A stretch of 64,000 bases of DNA, taken from assembly GCA_003313425.1 (NCBI GenBank), contig NHZP01000004.1, positions 2,046,001 through 2,110,000 on the forward strand. Direction: 5' to 3'. The position numbers were made by a program, and so were the translations under genes. The notes under the pieces were generated by a model that did not search any database, was not told the origin of the DNA, and was given only the letters and a program-made list of their open reading frames with translations. This DNA comes from Pseudopyrenochaeta lycopersici (taxonomy: Eukaryota > Ascomycota > Dothideomycetes > Pleosporales > Pseudopyrenochaetaceae). Numbering within the stretch: the stretch's first letter is position 1; the number at the start of each line of letters is the position of its first letter. Positions 9,100 to 21,073 of this stretch are shown here, one piece after another.

Positions 9100-12000
9100 C
9101 AACACAGCCACCTCTTCTGGAACCTACTAAGAAGGGGATTCTAGGAACCTAGTATAGCGACGAGGAAGAAGAGAGCAGCAACTCCCTGTCTCTAGTCTAT
9201 AAGGACGCTAAGGAGGACTTTAATAATACTATAGTGCTCTTAACTAAGGATTAGAAAAAGGAAAACTTCTAGAAGCGACATTAACTAGGAACCCTAAGGC
9301 TATTAACGCCTATAGAGGCGGAAAAAGACATTGCAGAGCTTAACTACTAACTATACGCACAACATATATATAAAGTATAATATATTAACGCGTTAACCCT
9401 AGAAGAATAAGAAGCAGCTATAAAATAAGGGATAAGTACGATTATTCTAGCTAAATAAGCGATGCAAGATATATTGCGGGAACACTACCGTTATCCCGAA
9501 TATTATACGAAGGCAACACAAGAATAGGTGGAAAGAGCTAAAGAAGCATAGTAACTCGTAAGCGTTAGGAACGCACTACAGAAACTTTAACAAGCTAGGC
9601 AAACATAGGCACCAGAACCCCTAGTAGTTAAGACCCCTAAATACACACTACGACGCTAAATAATGCTACTACTAACACAGGAAGACGCCTTCTATATACT
9701 AAACACTAAGAACCTAGTACAATAAGGGTATCTTTAAGTTAACTCTTATAGCGAAATCGTGCTCACAGACAGTAAGAAGTAAGATATTTATACGCAGCTT
9801 AAACAACAAATACATTAGGAGGACGACAAAGAGAATGTTAACCCTCTCTAGCATCTTACAGAAGAAGAAGCCTAAGAAATGTATAAGCACACTAAGGCGG
9901 CTTAGACCCTACATACTATGCGCAAAAGACTACAGAAACTAGTACCAGACTACTTGATAGATCCACGCAATAAGCGACACAGTGTCGTCTATTAGTCCTT
10001 TTATACTACAGACCTATGCGCGATCTATTATTTAAGTAAAACAGAACAGGGATACTTCCCTTACTTATTTTACTAATACAAATACTAATAGTATAATTAT
10101 CCTAAAGTTAAATGCGACAACCACTTATAGAATAAGAGGACTGTCCTCTACTTCCTAGGAAATAACAACCCTATAGCTACTATAGCGATGCAGCTAGTCT
10201 TTAATAGAGAATGTAATCAGTAATAATAGTAAACGTGCCTTAACTCGGATTACCTTAAGCATAAAGACATTAAGACACTAAACAGGTATCAGAAAGAGCC
10301 TTTTTTAGGGTCACGCCTACTGATAGGCAAGAACTGCGAACCCTATGCGCAACAGGCACATAAAGACTCCTTAAGCTAAATATTAAGCTTAACAGAAGCT
10401 AGATAAAGGCATTAGTAGATTCTAGAGCACAACAGAGCTATATTTCTGCGCGAGCGATAGAACAAGCTAGCCTTATCCTATCGTTAAAATTAGTACTATA
10501 TCCATTAACAGTTACTAATAGATAACTAATGCTATCAGAGTCCGTAATCACACACGAAGTACAGAGCGTGCAACTTATTATCTAGAACTATAGGGAAACA
10601 ATTAACCTAGACGTCTTTAGACTATTACAGCATAATGTAATACTAGGACTCCTATAGTTAAGAGAACATAGTCCAGACATAGATTAGAAAAGGAAAAAGT
10701 TCTTGTTTAAATACTATAGAACGGACGCAACTACGAGTAAGCCTACGCTGCGGCTAAGTGCCTGGGTAGATAAGAAGATAACGATTAGGATCCTTACTTT
10801 AAATAAGGACGGCCTTAAGACACGAGGGTCTGACTTAGTAGGTACTAATAGGAGGCCCTTAGACTAATAAGCTAGAGTTAAGGAACAAAGCGCAACTCTA
10901 GTAATCCCTAATAAGTATAAAGAATATAAGTTACTCTTTTAGGAAGAGACAACTATAAAAGCATTACCTAAGCATTAACCCTAGGATTACGAGATTATCC
11001 TACAGGAAGGAAAGTAACTAACTTTCAGCCTAATTTACGGTTTATTAGAAAAAGAACTTAAGACCCTACGCGAATATATTAAGACAAACTTAAAAAAGGA
11101 ATTTATTAGAGAATCACAGTTACTAGCAGGATACCCTATACTATTTATACTAAAAAAGAATAGGAAGCTAAGATTATGCGTTAACTACTAGAAACTTAAT
11201 AATATTACAGTAAAGAATTAATACCTTTTACTAAATATAGCGGAATTACGGGATTAACTAGCCTTTACGAAAGTCTTTACAGTATTAGACTTAAGAGGAG
11301 CGTATAACCTTATTCGCATAAAGGAAGGTAAAGAATAGAAGACCGCGTTTAGAACACGCTACAGCTACTATAAGTATATAGTAATGCCTTTTAGTCTTAC
11401 TAATGCACTAGCGACATGCTAGGCACTTATTAATAATATGTTAAGGGAATACCTAGATATATTTGTTATTGCATACCTTGACGATATCCTCGTGTACTCT
11501 AAAAACCTTTAGGAACACATTAAGCACGTTAAAATAGTTCTTGCCTGCTTAGGAAGATTTAGTTTACTGCTTAAACCTAAGAAATGTAAGTTCTATAAGG
11601 GAGAAGTTAAATTCTTAGGATATATAGTAGGTGCACACGGAGTAAAGATAAGCAAAGAAAAAATAAGAGTAGTAAAAGAATAGCCTAAACCTAAGACAGT
11701 TAAAGACATATAGTTATTTATAGGATTCGTTAACTTTAACTAATAATTTATTAAGGACTTCTCTAAAAAATCTATCCTACTTACTAAACTTACAAGAAAA
11801 GATATAAAATAGGAATAGGGAAACAAATAAAAGAAAGCATTCCAGATGCTTAAGGAAGCCTGCATTACACCCCCAGTGTTAATTGCATTCTGAACAGGAG
11901 AACCTTTACAGTTTAAAATAGATGCCTCAGACCTTGCACTAGGTGCAACAGCAAAACAAGAACGTAATAGGAAATGGCACCTAATCGCGTACTACTCAAG

Positions 12001-13720
12001 AAAATTTATAGATGCTAAGGAACGCTACAACGTGCATAACAAAGAGCTTATAGCAGTCGTCGACGCCCTTAACTACTAGCGAATCTACGCAGAGAGTTAC
12101 TTAGATCTTACAATATTCACGGATTATAAGAACTTAGTTTATTTTACTACTACCAAGACATTAAACTAAAGACAGGTTAGATAGGCTAAAATATTAGGAT
12201 AATACAAGTTTAAGATTGTATACACGCCAGGAAAGGATAACAGCAGAGCTGATGCTCTCAGCCGCAGATTAGACATCGCAGGAATAAAAGCAATAGTTAG
12301 CGATACTATCCTTTAAGTTAACCAGGATAGAAGCTTAGGACCTAATAAGTTATTAAATAACACTATAATAATTACGTCCGAAGTACCTAAAGAATTATAA
12401 GAGGCAATTATCTAATAATACTACAATAACCTAGTATATAGTCACCTAGGAATTAAGAGAACAATAGAACTCATACAGCAACACTACAGCTTTAAGAACA
12501 TAAAGGCTAAGGTTAAATAGTTCATCAAAAAATGCGTAGACTATCATAAGAATAAACACAGTACCTACGCACCCTACAGAGAAATGCAAGCTATAGAGCT
12601 ACCTAACAAACCTTAGGCAGACATTTCTATAGACTTTGTAACAGGGTTACTACTATCTAAAGATCCCGCAACAGGAATTAAGTATAACGCTATTCTTAAT
12701 ATAGTCTACAGATTTACAAAAGCAGCAGAAATAATACTGTTTAAAAACAACTATAACACAGAACAACTAGCGTTTATTATCCTAGACAGACTAATATAAT
12801 ATTACAGTATACCTAAGTCTATTATAAGTAACAGAGATAAGCTCTTCACATCTAACTTCTAGTCTACCCTAATAGCCGCGATAGGAACAAAGAGAAAATT
12901 GTTAACAGCCTATTACCCATAAACAGACAGACAGACAGAAAGAACAAACAGAATAATAAAGACCTACCTAAGAATTTACAGCAATTAATAATAAAACAAT
13001 TAGGTCTTATTGTTACTAATAGTACAACTAGCCTATAATAACAAATTGTTAGAATTAACTAGAAAGACACCGTTCTTTACTAACTACAGGAGACACCCTA
13101 ATCTCTTTATAAAGTTATATCCTAGCAGAAAAACTAAAGCAGCTATAAAAACAGCTAAAGAAATAAAAAAAGTACACGAACAACTCTAAGAGAACCTTAA
13201 GAAAGCACAACGCAACAGTATTTCCTACTAGAATAAGAAAAGAAAAATAGCACCTTAGCTAAAGAAGGGGGATAAAGTATACTTACTTACAAAAAATCTA
13301 CGCAATAAGCAACTAAGCAAGAGACTTAATTATGTTAAAGTTAGACTATTTTTAGTTAAAGAACGAAACGGACCCGTAAATTATACACTTAAGCTACTAC
13401 TAGATGCAAAGATCTACCTACGCTTCTATATCTCTAAGCTGGAACTAGCTAACCCTGCTACACTATTACAGAAAATATTCTAGTACAAACCTGAGGAAGA
13501 AAATAAGTTTAAAGTTAAAAAAATCTAGGGGTACTAACAGAATAGAAGAGTTAACAACCCAGAACTAAGCTTCAGTTACCTAGTTAAATAGAAAGGGTAC
13601 CTAAGCGTAGAAAGTACGTGGGAACCACCAGAAAATCTAAGAAACTGCCAAGAAAAAATTAGAGAATATTAGGAAAGAGAGGAAAGGAGAAAGAAGAAAC
13701 AAACCTAGAAGGTAGAAGCC
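9100..13720 (+). pseudogene. Gypsy-1 pol: protease, RT, RNase H, integrase, chromodomain
   Basis: In order: protease-like region around 10390-10680; reverse transcriptase with KNRKLRLCVNY, the AFRTRY..YIVMPFSLTNAPAT region and an intact YLDD catalytic box at 11474-11485; RNase H starting FKIDASDLALGA near 11910; and a tether region ending GKDNSRADALSRR near 12260. Integrase follows, with a YSHLGI..CVDYHKNKH zinc-binding part near 12430-12560 and a core with SIDFVTGLL near 12630 and TDRQTERTNR near 12925. A C-terminal chromodomain (GYLSVESTWEPPENLRN, about 13585-13650) would guide integration to modified histones. Stops at Trp/Gln positions interrupt it throughout. Confidence 0.9.
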
Positions 13721-14299
13721 TGCCTAGGCTCCGCTAGGGTTACTAGTTAATCCAAGGCGCCTATAGTAGACTATACTATTAGAGAAAAACTAACCAAGGC
13801 ATCAACGACTAGACAAGGAGCTTCCTTAGCAAACTCTAACTCTCTGTTATTATGCATCTCTAACGCAAGACACAAAGCCTTCTTCTACGCCCTTTCTTCC
13901 GCCTACTTTAAAATCGCCTTATTCTGAAGCAACTGCGCGATCACAGTTACTAGCAACTTCTCGTTATTATCTACCTTCTTCTAGTACTCATTACAAGTTT
14001 TATCTAGAGAAGCCTAGGACATGTTCACATACAGTTTCCCTAAACAAGTGCATTCAGCACATTTTAAGTTTAAATTTAGCATAATATAATAAATAATGTT
14101 ATCCCTAAAACACTTATTACAAGCGAATTCAGTAATAGTTTTAGCACAGAGGATTTCGTTATAAAGACGCAGATTACGAATCTAGAACTTAGACGACATT
14201 TTATCTTATATTACTACAAACGCGGGGTACGCTGCCTTTAAGCTAATCTAGCTACATATTACGTGATTCAAGACGAATCCTAAAGAAGGAGAGGGATAG

Positions 14300-14692
14300 T
14301 GTTAGGATCTGGAATCCTGGACAAGGAGGGAGAGCCTCAGGTACTAACAGCCAGTCAAGAAGCGCCAGTGTTCTACTCTGTCACGCGTCACGTGACCGCT
14401 CGCTCCGCCAAGGACGAGCGCTCGCAGCGCTCGCGGCGAGCGCGACGAGCGCGTTATGTATATAGATTACCATAATAAACTCTTATAGCTCATTATGTTC
14501 AACTTAATATTATACTCTACAGTATAGTGATAGCAATACTAATTATTCTTAACCCTTAGTACTCTTTACAGAAGCACCCTCTTACTATCTTAGTATTAAA
14601 CCCCCTTCCATCTAGTCCCTCACTCTATCCCGGAGAACCAACCTTGCAGTCTCATTGGTTATCCTCACCGATAGCCCTTAAGATTCTTCACA
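14300..14692 (+). repeat. Gypsy-1 3' LTR
   Basis: 393 bp, same length and ends as the 5' LTR. It keeps more C/G at several positions (for example GGACAAGG versus GGATAAGG), so the two copies decayed independently. Confidence 0.93.
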
Positions 14693-14766
14693 TTAAGCTA
14701 TTGTACGTTAAGATGAGGGAGGTGCTCAAACTTAGTGGGGGTGCGGCGCTCGCTTGTGGGACACGT

Positions 14767-16273
14767 TATTCTAGTTATAGTAAAACCTCATGTGTGCACC
14801 TTAATCCTTTTACATTTTTGTATATTAATTATGAATACTTTAGAAATATTAAAGTAAGCTAATTAATACCTTTCTTAAACTCTTAGTGCAGATGCACTTG
14901 GTTGCGTAGCCACAATGGGCATCTTAGTTAGGCTTACATAAGCTTAGCCAATAAAATCTGGGTATTTAGGGAGAAAGATAGGACCTCTTTAAGGGCATTG
15001 AATTCACTAAGTATTATCCTCGTCGTACTGTTAAAATCCTGCTTTAACAAAGCTTTGATCACTCGCTTCATTGTTACCTATCCATCTTCGTCCACCTTAT
15101 TACGCCCCTCGCACCTCTCAATCTTAACAGACACAAGTTGCTTAGTTACTTCCAATGCGCACAGGGTTATCATCATAAGGAAGAAGTTGGCTGAGCCCTT
15201 TGTTTTCTGCACAGTACGACTGTAGAGACACTATCACGACATTAGTTAGGCAAATATTTATGTCAGTATTTAGTTCTTTGGAGAGCTAATTGTTCTATAC
15301 AGAACCAATCAAGAAAGGTGTATTGGCTTATAAGAGAAGAAAAAACAATCCCTAGGGCATAAATAATACAATCTAAACGTGAGATATAATAATCCTTGTC
15401 ATACAAGTAATAGAATTGTAATTAGACTAACAAGTAAGATAAACAACAGCTTCATGCGTTTACTAATGTTACCTGTGCTACAGAAACCAACGTTAACTAG
15501 AACTTCATTTAGCGCTGATAGTTCATTGAGAGCCCTAACAGATACTAGCCCTACCTATGTAACTACCCCACTCCGGTGGCTGCATTGTGCTCCAATAAAG
15601 ACAACTAATACACGTAATGAGTATTGGTTGGTAGAGCATTCGAATCTATGCCCGTGACGTTTAGGCATACGTTGAGTAACACATATCAGTGAGATTTACA
15701 CAGGTCGACAGAATGCTTCATAAAATCCTCCTCAATATCTTAACTTCTATTTAAGTGGTGGTAAGGTTTGTTATATCTACGTAGCCTTTTTTTTGGATTC
15801 AAAGTTTGCTACCTAAGTCCAAAAACCTATCTCTGCTAATTAGATTGTGCCTGAATTAATTATGACAAACACTAAGTATTGAAATTGCCCGTACGTAGTA
15901 TCAAGACTTTTACTATCATTATATAATTCAAATCAGATAAGTACTATCTTCCTGTCGTATTGTTAGTGACTAAGGGGGGCTTACTAGTATAGGAAGGATA
16001 GATTGGCAGTAAAGGGAGTATTGTCGGGCTCTGACAGAGGAAATGCTCCCGAGCAGCGACAAGCGTTATCCCGATATATACTCTATTTTCGGCCGACAGA
16101 CACTTGCCCATTATGGGACAAGTTAGCTTAGGTCAACCTATTAGGCTGACACTTATGGAGTGATGCAGTTAATTAATACGAGACATTATTCGCTAATATA
16201 ATGCATATGCATTCAACTCTATTAAAGGAACGTGATTGATAATATTAGTTTTACCGTGGTCTACAACTTTAGT
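14767..16273. other. AT-rich intergenic region, no gene seen
   Basis: Moderately AT-rich DNA between the transposon block and the chitin-binding protein gene. Open frames up to about 90 codons (14998-15225, 15379-15657) carry no recognisable motif and have unremarkable composition. The part next to the gene is its 3' flank. Confidence 0.5.
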
Positions 16274-19200
16274 CTACAACAACAACAACGAAAGGCACGT
16301 CGATAAAAATAGTGATATCATCAGCATCTGATATCTACGGCGCGTAGCAAACACGCTGACCACTTGGAACAGCTGAAACTTTAATGGAAAAGTTGTCAGC
16401 ATAGAAGATATCTGAATTCTCAACGCCTGCTGTACGGATTCGAGCGAAATAGAGTGAGGACCCGATCCTGTAACAGAGGGCCGCGACCCAGTCGTTGTAG
16501 ACCCAAATATAACCCAAACATTAGAAGCAGTTGAGGAACTAGATCTCACTACTTGATCATTGAACTTTAACGCAATCGAGAAAGGCTTTTCGGCAGTATT
16601 CCCTATCCGTCGAGGGTTAAAATAACAGCTAACATCTAGCACTGCGCCCTCAGGAATGTTGATGTTACTCTGCTTGAGGTACAGTGTACTGTCGATCTTT
16701 CCAGGATCGTTTTTAACTGTGTTGCCTAAAAATCCGTTGCCGCTGGGGTAGCCTGCGAAGTCCCAAACCGAAGAATTTGTAGAGTACGCAGGGCCCTGGT
16801 TCACACTCCAATATGCCATTGCTATGGCGAATACAGGATCATAATCGAAACCGGGATTTTTGACCAAGTTCGTGGATAACGCGGAGAAGCAGCTGGGTGC
16901 AGGTGCTGGCGTAGGATTGCATACAATGGCGCCGTCCGGCCCAGACTCAACAATTAGGTAAAAGTCGTCAGCAGCAAATATCGCTGCAGCATGCCCTATT
17001 GTTTCAACGTCGAGTTTAAGTGTGTGGCTGTTGCCTCCTGTAATAAGGAAACGCGATGAAGAAGTCATTAGCTGATAAAACCCATTATTTGCGGGATTCC
17101 TCGCGAACTGATCTAGCAAGATATCATCGAAGTTGAGTGAAAACTTTGTTCCAGTAGGATTGGTGGATGGACGAAGTGACTTGACATAACCGCCAACGGA
17201 TATTGCAGTACCTGGGGCGAGATCATTGATGCTTTGTATAATGTTGATGGTCGTTGCAGAAGAAATGCTAACTGAGCCCCTCAGTCCAAAGCTACCAGAT
17301 CTCGGCGTTCCAGCAGTATTTTGGACTTGGATGGTCCATCTAGAAGGTGATACAGGCGAGACCTGGACCGTACTCCATGGCGATGACAAAGAACCAGTCT
17401 CAAATCCAGCGTTCACCACGTAGTTCGTGGCCCGAGGACTGAAGCAGGATGGAGAGGCAGAAGAGCTTGATATCGCTGTAGTAGCGGAGATGACATTCAA
17501 CGAGGTGGAGCTCTCGCTTGCCGTGCCCGTGGAGGAAGCCTGGAAGGATGGTACGAAGCCACTAGAGAACGATTGGGTCGCAGAAGCACTGGGAGATGAT
17601 TCAAAGGTAGAGGCCATCGAGGAAATTGATTCCGAATCGCTGGAAGACACCGCAGTGGACACCTTACTAGGAGGTGCCTGGGCTGCTGAATCACTCGAAG
17701 AGGGCGTCAATGATCCGCCAGATGGTGATAGAGTGACGGAATCGCTCGGAGAGAACGCTATGGCTGAATCACTGGAGAAAGACGGAGTGACTGAAGAGGG
17801 GGAGAACGCTGCCAACTCGCTTGAGGACGGAGTCGCTAGCTGACTGGAAGAGCTTGTCAAGTCACTAGACGATGATGGGATTGAAAATAAGCTGGAAGAA
17901 GTTTGATTAACAACAGAGGACGTTCCTGAGACAGTTGAGGAGGCTGGGGCGGTACGGATTGGCAAAGAAGGAGTGCTGGACGCATTTGGCGGGGACTGCG
18001 CGGGTGACACTCCGGGGGAAGTCTCACTAGCAAATGCGCTGGAAGATGTCCCGCTCATGGACGTGCTGAAGGAAGCCTCAATGGCGGATGTGGTAATGAA
18101 AGCATTGACCATAGAAGATTCGCTTATCGACGGGCTCGTGGAAAGTTCCCTTGTGGATGCGCTGGCTAAACGACTATCCGATGAACTTGAGCTCTGCACG
18201 CCGGAAGAGGGAGCTGAAGACGTGCTTGAGGTATATAAAGAGACTGATGGTGACGCAGCTATAGTGGTAGCTGACCATGTTGCTGAAAAGGCAGCTGACG
18301 AAGTAAAGCTCGAAAGGCTTGGAAAGTCGCTCTGAAGCGATGCATTATCCGAAGGTGACGCATTTGGCGTAGAGGACGCCAAAGAAGGTGTTTGAACTGT
18401 TACGCTTGTTCTTAAACTGTATGTGCTAGAGCTCACGGAGTCCGGAGAAGCCATTGATATCGTTGAATCGGTGATTAAAGAGGAAGACAACAAGGCGGTT
18501 GACGAGATCCCCGAGATCCCCGAGGAGGTCAATGGAGAACTCGCTAGAAGAATGGTAGAAGTGGCTGCTGAAGTAGTAATCGAGAAGTCGTTTGAAGAAG
18601 CAGTAGAAGAGATACTTAACGACGAAATACGTCGGTCATTACCTGTTAAAGAAGCACTTGAAGAGTCGCTCGGAGAGGCGCTTGGGAAGATGCTCGAAGA
18701 CGCAGTGGTCGAAAAGGCACTTGAATTGATACCTATAGTGGAAGAGGCGGTCGAAGAGGTCACTGCAGACAATGAGGAGCTAGTGGAAGAGGCGACAGAG
18801 GAGCTGGCCCCCGTCGATGATGCCACGGATGTTGATGCAGTGGACAGAGGCGATTCACGGGTATCTGAGTGGGAGCCGGAGGATGAGGGTAAACTTTGTG
18901 AAAAGGCAGCTGATGATGACGTCCTAGCGGTTAAGGATGTGCTGACTTGGATCGAAGGCAATGGTTGCACTGTTGAGGACGATGCAATTGACGATTGGGC
19001 TGGGGTTGAGGATGCACTGGAGGATCGACGTGGCGAAGATGCGCTATTACAACTGCCGAATCCAGCTTGGCAACCTGTTCCACAATACGCTGAAGTAGAG
19101 CCGCTGTATTAGATCATCAGAATTTGCTTGACGCATCTCAAGATGCGACTTACCAGTACGAATACTGCGAGCAGCAATCTCCATATCTAGACCCTAAGCA

Positions 19201-19697
19201 GCTGAATCCGCCTGTGGCACCGTAAGAAAACCCGCAACGCGCATTCCGAGTGACTTTGACTGTTCCGGAGGCAGCAAACGCAGACGAAATATGCGTACTC
19301 GAGGGAACGACCGAGGACATCGATAGGGTGCTCGTACGAAGAGTCGAGGAAGGGATTGAAGGCGTCATGATATTCGAGCAAATACCAAAGGTCGGGTTGC
19401 AACCGGTTCCACAATATGCTATGAATTAGGAGGTTAATATGTGCCATAAATTAGGCGATAGGCGTAGTTGTCTTACCTGAAATCCGACCACACCAACCAT
19501 ATCTAAAGGATCTAAATTAACATATACTTTGTAAATCTAGTAGAGAACTATTAAACGTACTGTGAACAACAATCGCCAAAGAAAGAGCCTTTGCAGACGA
19601 GACCGCGGTTTACTAAACCACAGCGACCGTTCCAACTCACTCCCTGGGCAGACACAGCTGTTAGAGCCGCAAAAACCCAAACGATGGCAGTAAGCAT
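16274..19697 (-). CDS. Secreted Ser/Thr-rich protein with two CBM18 (hevein) chitin-binding domains, four exons
   Basis: Proposed exons on the minus strand are 19697-19561, 19502-19477, 19418-19154 and 19103-16274 (3,258 nt, 1,085 aa). Splicing is supported by phase and by two restored hevein domains. Residues 1-17 are a signal peptide (MLTAIVWVFAALTAVSA). CBM18-1 spans residues 25-68 and CBM18-2 residues 115-162, each with all eight Cys and a CCSQY core. Introns 1 and 2 (58 nt each) frame the tiny 26-nt exon 2 inside CBM18-1. Introns of this kind are easy to miss. Residues about 165-690 are a low-complexity Ser/Thr/Ala/Pro stalk, probably heavily O-glycosylated. Two related beta-rich modules follow (about 697-875 and 880-1060), each starting PSCFS..TN.V.N.GF. 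Near the C terminus (plus strand about 16448-16459) the natural module ending (YADNFSIKVSAV..QRVCYAP) lies in another frame, which points to a 1-base frameshift or sequence error. As written, the protein ends in a hydrophobic tail. Likely a cell-wall or matrix chitin-binding protein. Confidence 0.82.
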
Positions 19698-20909
19698 TGT
19701 TGACCGTCAAGAGAATATTAGTATAATTACTATATTCTACGCAACCTCATAGATCTACTCAGACTAGAATAATGTATAGTACCAAGAGAAAATTCAGAAC
19801 AACACATTAGAAATCAGTGGCGGGGGGGGGGGGGGGGGGTAGGTGTTGCATCTTGTAGAGGAGGACGATAAGGAATCAGCGAGATGCCATAAGCGAAATG
19901 CCATGAATATAGTTATACCGGAGTCCTTCCCTTTACCTTGTTTGCCACGATCGCGTGCGGCGTTAACGCCGCCTCAAATAGCGGATCGACGAACCCTATC
20001 GCCTAATCTAAAGAAGTTGTGGCCATAGCGGTATTGTAGATTAGAATTTGTGGGAGATGAGGCGCACTACGACTCTGCGTTCTAGAGCGCACTAGACCTA
20101 AATAAAGTAATGCGGGTCCTTTTAGCCCAGGGGCAAGCACGGTGTGCAAGCCACAAGCGTCATGTCCTTTCCAAAGTTAGCAGCATCGAGGACACAAGTT
20201 TCGCAAATGCGGCTGAGCTGCGGAGAGGTTATGCTGAAAAGGGAGAGGTAAGCCTTGCATCAGCAAAAGGAATCTGTGTTAGATTTGGCAAATCTAGTGG
20301 ATCTACTGAAGCTAGCGACTAATAATTAGCAGACAGCAGATCTATTAACTATTGGCGAGGCTAGCAAATCTAGTAAATCTAAGTATATTAGGTTAGACAA
20401 TTCCTAGTGCAATTGTCGCTAGTACATGCGCTCGCCTATCTACCTATTAAAACGAGAAATTCGCCAGAGGGCGAACTGTAAGGCAGATAATAGGCACGAT
20501 TAGGGCTGTCTAGTTAAGAGAAACTCTATTTAAAAGGAAATAGACAAAATAGCAGATACCTCTTACTTTATAGGGAAGGCCTTGTATAATAGGCTACGCT
20601 CTTTAAGTAGGAAGAGTTTTACCACTATCGTAGTATATAATAATTAAAAGCTCAAATATGAGTATTGTTGATAGGTCTAGAAAGTACGGTGATATCTGAT
20701 CGGAGAGACCGAAATTTTAGACTTTCGGTGAGACCGAGAATATAGGGTTGACCGTCGGCCAGACCGAAGAGCTGAAGTTGAGGCCGTAGATCTAAAGGAG
20801 CAGGTTGCGCTCTGGAGAAAGAGTGCGAGATTACTCACAAAATGTAGATAATTCAAAGTCTATTGAGAATTGCATCACATGTGCCACGTATTTAAGTACT
20901 CAAACCAAC
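19698..20909. other. Intergenic region with an 18-G homopolymer
   Basis: The 5' flank of the chitin-binding protein gene, followed by unique DNA. An uninterrupted run of 18 G lies at 19822-19839. Open frames at 19843-20028 and 20110-20322 have no recognisable motif. Confidence 0.5.
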
Positions 20910-21073
20910 AATATCCTCGCCTTCATCTGATGGCCTTCGATATTCTCTCTATTCCTCCCTCATCTGCAGAGCCAGAAGTCACCTTCTTAGGCGCACGTCG
21001 TACCCAGTCATTTGACAGGCTGCGGCTATCCGCAAAGAACCTTAAGAGATTAGAGGAACAGGCAACTGGCTAA
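20910..21073 (+). pseudogene. hAT transposase C-terminal dimerisation fragment
   Basis: The frame QYPRLHLMAFDILSIPPSSA continues with EPEVTFLGARRTQSFDRLRL and ends at a TAA. This is the signature of the hAT family C-terminal dimerisation region (normally ..YPRL..A.DILSIP.SSAEPERTFSGARRT..DRLRL..). Only about 55 residues remain. The Arg and Ser of the usual ERTFSG are changed and I see no catalytic domain upstream. A short acidic tail may continue after the stop (about 21133-21213). It is a gene relic with normal base composition, so probably old rather than RIP-mutated. Confidence 0.7.

Larger units (their letters stand above)
7735..14692 (+). mobile_element. Ty3/gypsy chromovirus (Gypsy-1), complete but RIP-mutated
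   Basis: This 6,958-bp element is bounded by two 393-bp LTRs and a perfect TSD, TTAAG (7730-7734 and 14693-14697). The order gag, protease, RT, RNase H, integrase, chromodomain defines a chromovirus. A purine-rich tract (AAAGAAGGAGAGGGA) sits just before the 3' LTR. The two LTRs differ almost only by transitions of the RIP type. The internal reading frame is one continuous polyprotein broken by dozens of TAG/TAA codons at Trp and Gln positions. The copy cannot encode its own proteins. Confidence 0.95.
5663..14766 (-). mobile_element. pogo/Fot1-like DNA transposon with nested insertions
   Basis: Terminal inverted repeats mark this element. The left end reads ACGTGTCCCACAAGCGAGCG at 5663 and the right end, at 14766 on the minus strand, reads the same bases. 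The inverted match continues through a CACCCC..AAGTTTGAG segment. Both ends are flanked by TA (5661-5662 and 14767-14768), the Tc1/mariner target. The left TIR carries an extra tandem copy of GCACAAGCGAGCGCCGC. Inside are a minus-strand transposase relic, a solo gypsy LTR (6222-6609), a hAT MITE (7335-7645) and a full gypsy element (7735-14692). Without these insertions the element is about 1.45 kb, so part of it, including most of the transposase catalytic core, was lost before or after the insertions. Confidence 0.8.

Noticed and set aside
8150..13720. Recoding or stop-codon readthrough to explain the many in-frame TAG/TAA codons
   Set aside because: The stops appear only in repeated DNA, at Trp and Gln positions, together with Cys-to-Tyr and Asp-to-Asn changes. 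Host genes in the window use TAG/TAA as normal stops. RIP explains all of this.
17226..19112. Several long acidic open frames on the plus strand (for example 17427-17843, 18423-19112)
   Set aside because: They are the antisense of the Ser/Thr-rich stalk: TCN/ACN-rich coding DNA reads as Glu/Ala/Asp-rich frames on the other strand. The minus-strand gene has signal peptide, Cys-rich domains and introns in phase.
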